Shown here piece by piece: positions 63,108-64,000 of a DNA stretch of 64,000 nt (the stretch's first letter is position 1; every line of letters starts with the position of its first letter). Below the pieces are notes generated by a model that made no database searches, was not told the DNA's origin, and saw only the letters and a program-made list of their open reading frames with translations. Made by a program: the position numbers and the translations under genes. This DNA comes from Actinoalloteichus caeruleus DSM 43889 (GTDB lineage Bacteria > Actinomycetota > Actinomycetes > Mycobacteriales > Pseudonocardiaceae). Where the stretch lies: NCBI RefSeq assembly GCF_000429185.2, contig NZ_AUBJ02000001.1, positions 806,001 to 870,000 of the forward strand, given 5' to 3'.

Positions 63108-63470
63108 TTGCCTCTGAACAGCGCGGAACTGCTCGCGGTACTCGCGGCCCTCGGTCACGTCCAGCGCCTCCGCGTCATCGAGGAACTGGCGGCTGGTCGC
63201 GTGCACGTCAGCGAGCTGGCGAGGCGCCTGGGGTTGTCTCGTCCCCTGCTCTACATGCACCTCGAACGGCTGGAGAAGGCCGGGATCGTCACCGGTGCCC
63301 TGGAACTCTCAGCCGACGGCAAGGCGATGAAGTACTTCGAGCTGACGCCCTTCGAGTTTCGCCTCAACGTCGACACCGTCCGCCAGGCCCTGCGGGCCGA
63401 CCAGGACGCGTCTCCCGGTACATCGGGCAACGAGGAAGGCCCTACGGACATGGAGGACACATCCACATGA
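63108..63470 (+). CDS. Small winged-helix (ArsR-like) regulator
   Basis: A 120-residue protein whose residues 5-85 form a winged helix: LLAVLAALGHVQRLRVIEELAAGRVHVSELARRLGLSRPLLYMHLERLEKAGIV, then a wing with ELSADGKAMKYFEL. The tail is acidic and disordered. It lacks the Cys metal sites of classical ArsR. TTG 63108 is the most upstream start, but the GGAGGGG sequence is only two bases away; a CTG two codons later has better spacing. The stop overlaps the next ATG. Expected to regulate this operon. Confidence 0.75.
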   Translation: MPLNSAELLAVLAALGHVQRLRVIEELAAGRVHVSELARRLGLSRPLLYMHLERLEKAGIVTGALELSADGKAMKYFELTPFEFRLNVDTVRQALRADQDASPGTSGNEEGPTDMEDTST

Positions 63471-63700
63471 TCGGCGCTGTCATCGCCATCTCGATCGTGC
63501 TGATCGTCATCGGTGGGCTCTCGCTGAGCCTCGTCTCCTACTTCCGGTTGCAGCGCCACCGGGCGGACGCCGTGGCGATGGCCCACTACCGCAAGCTCGC
63601 GGAGGAAGCCGTCGCCAACCAGGCGATGCTCCGGGGGGAGCTCGCGGAGCTGGCGGCCAGGCTGGGAGCGGTCGAGAAACTGCTGCGGAGCGTGGAGTGA
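63467..63700 (+). CDS. Small membrane-anchored coiled-coil protein
   Basis: A 77-residue protein with one N-terminal transmembrane helix (GAVIAISIVLIVIGGLSLSLVSYF, residues 3-26), then a basic turn and a heptad-rich helix (YRKLAEEAVANQAMLRGELAELAARLGAVEKLLRSVE) likely to dimerise in the cytoplasm. It is coupled on both sides: ATGA with the winged-helix gene and GTGA with the sensor gene. Such small proteins recur beside sensor-domain regulators; the role is unknown. Confidence 0.75.
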   Translation: MIGAVIAISIVLIVIGGLSLSLVSYFRLQRHRADAVAMAHYRKLAEEAVANQAMLRGELAELAARLGAVEKLLRSVE

Positions 63701-64000
63701 GCACGAATGAACCGACAGCGCCCGCGTCACCGGCGATGGCGCTGTTCACCCGAGAAAGCTGGTGGGCCCTCGCCTACCTGATCAGCTACCTGCCGATCGC
63801 CGTGGCCTTCATGGCCGTCGCACTGGTGAGCGTGATCGTCTCCTCCGTGCTCAGCATCTTCTGGCTCGGGTTCCCGCTGCTCCTCGGGGCCGCCCTGCTG
63901 ATCAGGGGGATGGCGGAGGTGGAGCGGCGCCGGGCGTTCCTGGTGGCCCGGCGCGTCGAGAGCGCCTACCGGCCCGTCACCGATCCCGGCATCATCAGCC
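63697..64000 (+). CDS. Sensor-domain membrane protein, N-terminal fragment
   Basis: Only the first 101 codons lie in the window. After 18 polar residues come two closely spaced hydrophobic helices (ALAYLISYLPIAVAFMAVALVSVIV and LSIFWLGFPLLLGAALLI), then a charged segment AEVERRRAFLVARRVESAYRPV. This is the start of the actinobacterial putative sensor domain found alone or at the N-terminus of histidine kinases. Whether a kinase follows cannot be seen. GTG start inside the upstream stop. Confidence 0.7.
   Translation, partial: MSTNEPTAPASPAMALFTRESWWALAYLISYLPIAVAFMAVALVSVIVSSVLSIFWLGFPLLLGAALLIRGMAEVERRRAFLVARRVESAYRPVTDPGIIS

Noticed and set aside
1-64000. CRISPR arrays, insertion sequences, prophage genes, att sites
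   Set aside because: No regularly spaced repeats, transposase or integrase motifs or terminal inverted repeats were seen in the window.

Overview
The window comes from the chromosome of a high-GC actinomycete. Base composition is well above 70% GC, codons end almost always in G or C, and GTG or TTG starts and ATGA/GTGA overlaps are common. It carries typical actinobacterial families: class II HelD, XRE-DUF5753 regulators, a large LuxR-type STAND regulator, a GPP34 protein, and das-like chitin-sugar uptake genes. The genus cannot be fixed from the sequence alone. I see no rRNA, tRNA, CRISPR array, transposase or phage module. The region looks like accessory chromosome: small operons separated by GC-rich gaps.

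Layout. (1) 1-8.6 kb: the 3' part of a PUFA-synthase-like iterative lipid synthase (degenerate KS/CLF, AT, two FabA-like dehydratase regions), PfaD enoyl reductase and a coupled acyl-CoA-dehydrogenase-like protein. (2) 9-16.8 kb: a CBS protein, a tiny Cys-rich protein, a LuxR-STAND regulator behind a beta-propeller protein, and an orphan YcaO enzyme with its own terminator. (3) 17.3-26.1 kb: a Gfo/Idh/MocA plus zinc-less MDR dehydrogenase pair, HelD, DUF2267, GPP34 and a DUF3516-type DEAD-box helicase. (4) 26.3-34.1 kb: a GntR-controlled catabolic operon with a TIM-barrel isomerase, an SDR, a TRAP transporter, a dihydroxyacetone-kinase-family kinase and an RpiB-like isomerase; this fits uptake and breakdown of a four-carbon sugar or polyol. 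(5) 34.2-36.4 kb: an apparently frameshifted ATPase-GNAT-HTH regulator and a tiny secreted protein. (6) 36.8-45.1 kb: a D-aminoacylase, then a Tat-exported lactonase, a das-like sugar ABC importer and a GH20 hexosaminidase, with a DasR-like dre site upstream.

(7) 45.1-53.9 kb: cyclophilin, XRE regulator, an orphan ATP-grasp peptide-maturase-like protein, a CobW GTPase, a GH74 xyloglucanase, and a HAD phosphatase divergent from a TetR regulator across a perfect palindrome. (8) 54.5-56.1 kb: a tandemly duplicated two-gene cassette (A1-B1, A2-B2) of small proteins I cannot assign. (9) 56.6-62.3 kb: a secreted protein, a CodB permease plus amidohydrolase pair, and an AA10 copper monooxygenase (LPMO) followed by a histidine-rich lipoprotein. 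(10) 63.1-64 kb: a small winged-helix regulator, a membrane/coiled-coil protein and the start of a sensor-domain protein, all translationally coupled and cut by the window end.

One recurring theme is polysaccharide use: GH20 and das-like uptake, an AA10 LPMO and a GH74. The best candidates for undescribed biology are the duplicated A/B cassette, the LPMO with its histidine-rich partner, the TRAP-linked tetrulose-type operon, and the two orphan peptide-modifying-type enzymes (YcaO and ATP-grasp). Strong GC hairpins mark operon ends at about 11.05, 16.79, 19.62, 26.16, 34.13, 45.09, 57.22, 60.78 and 62.33 kb.
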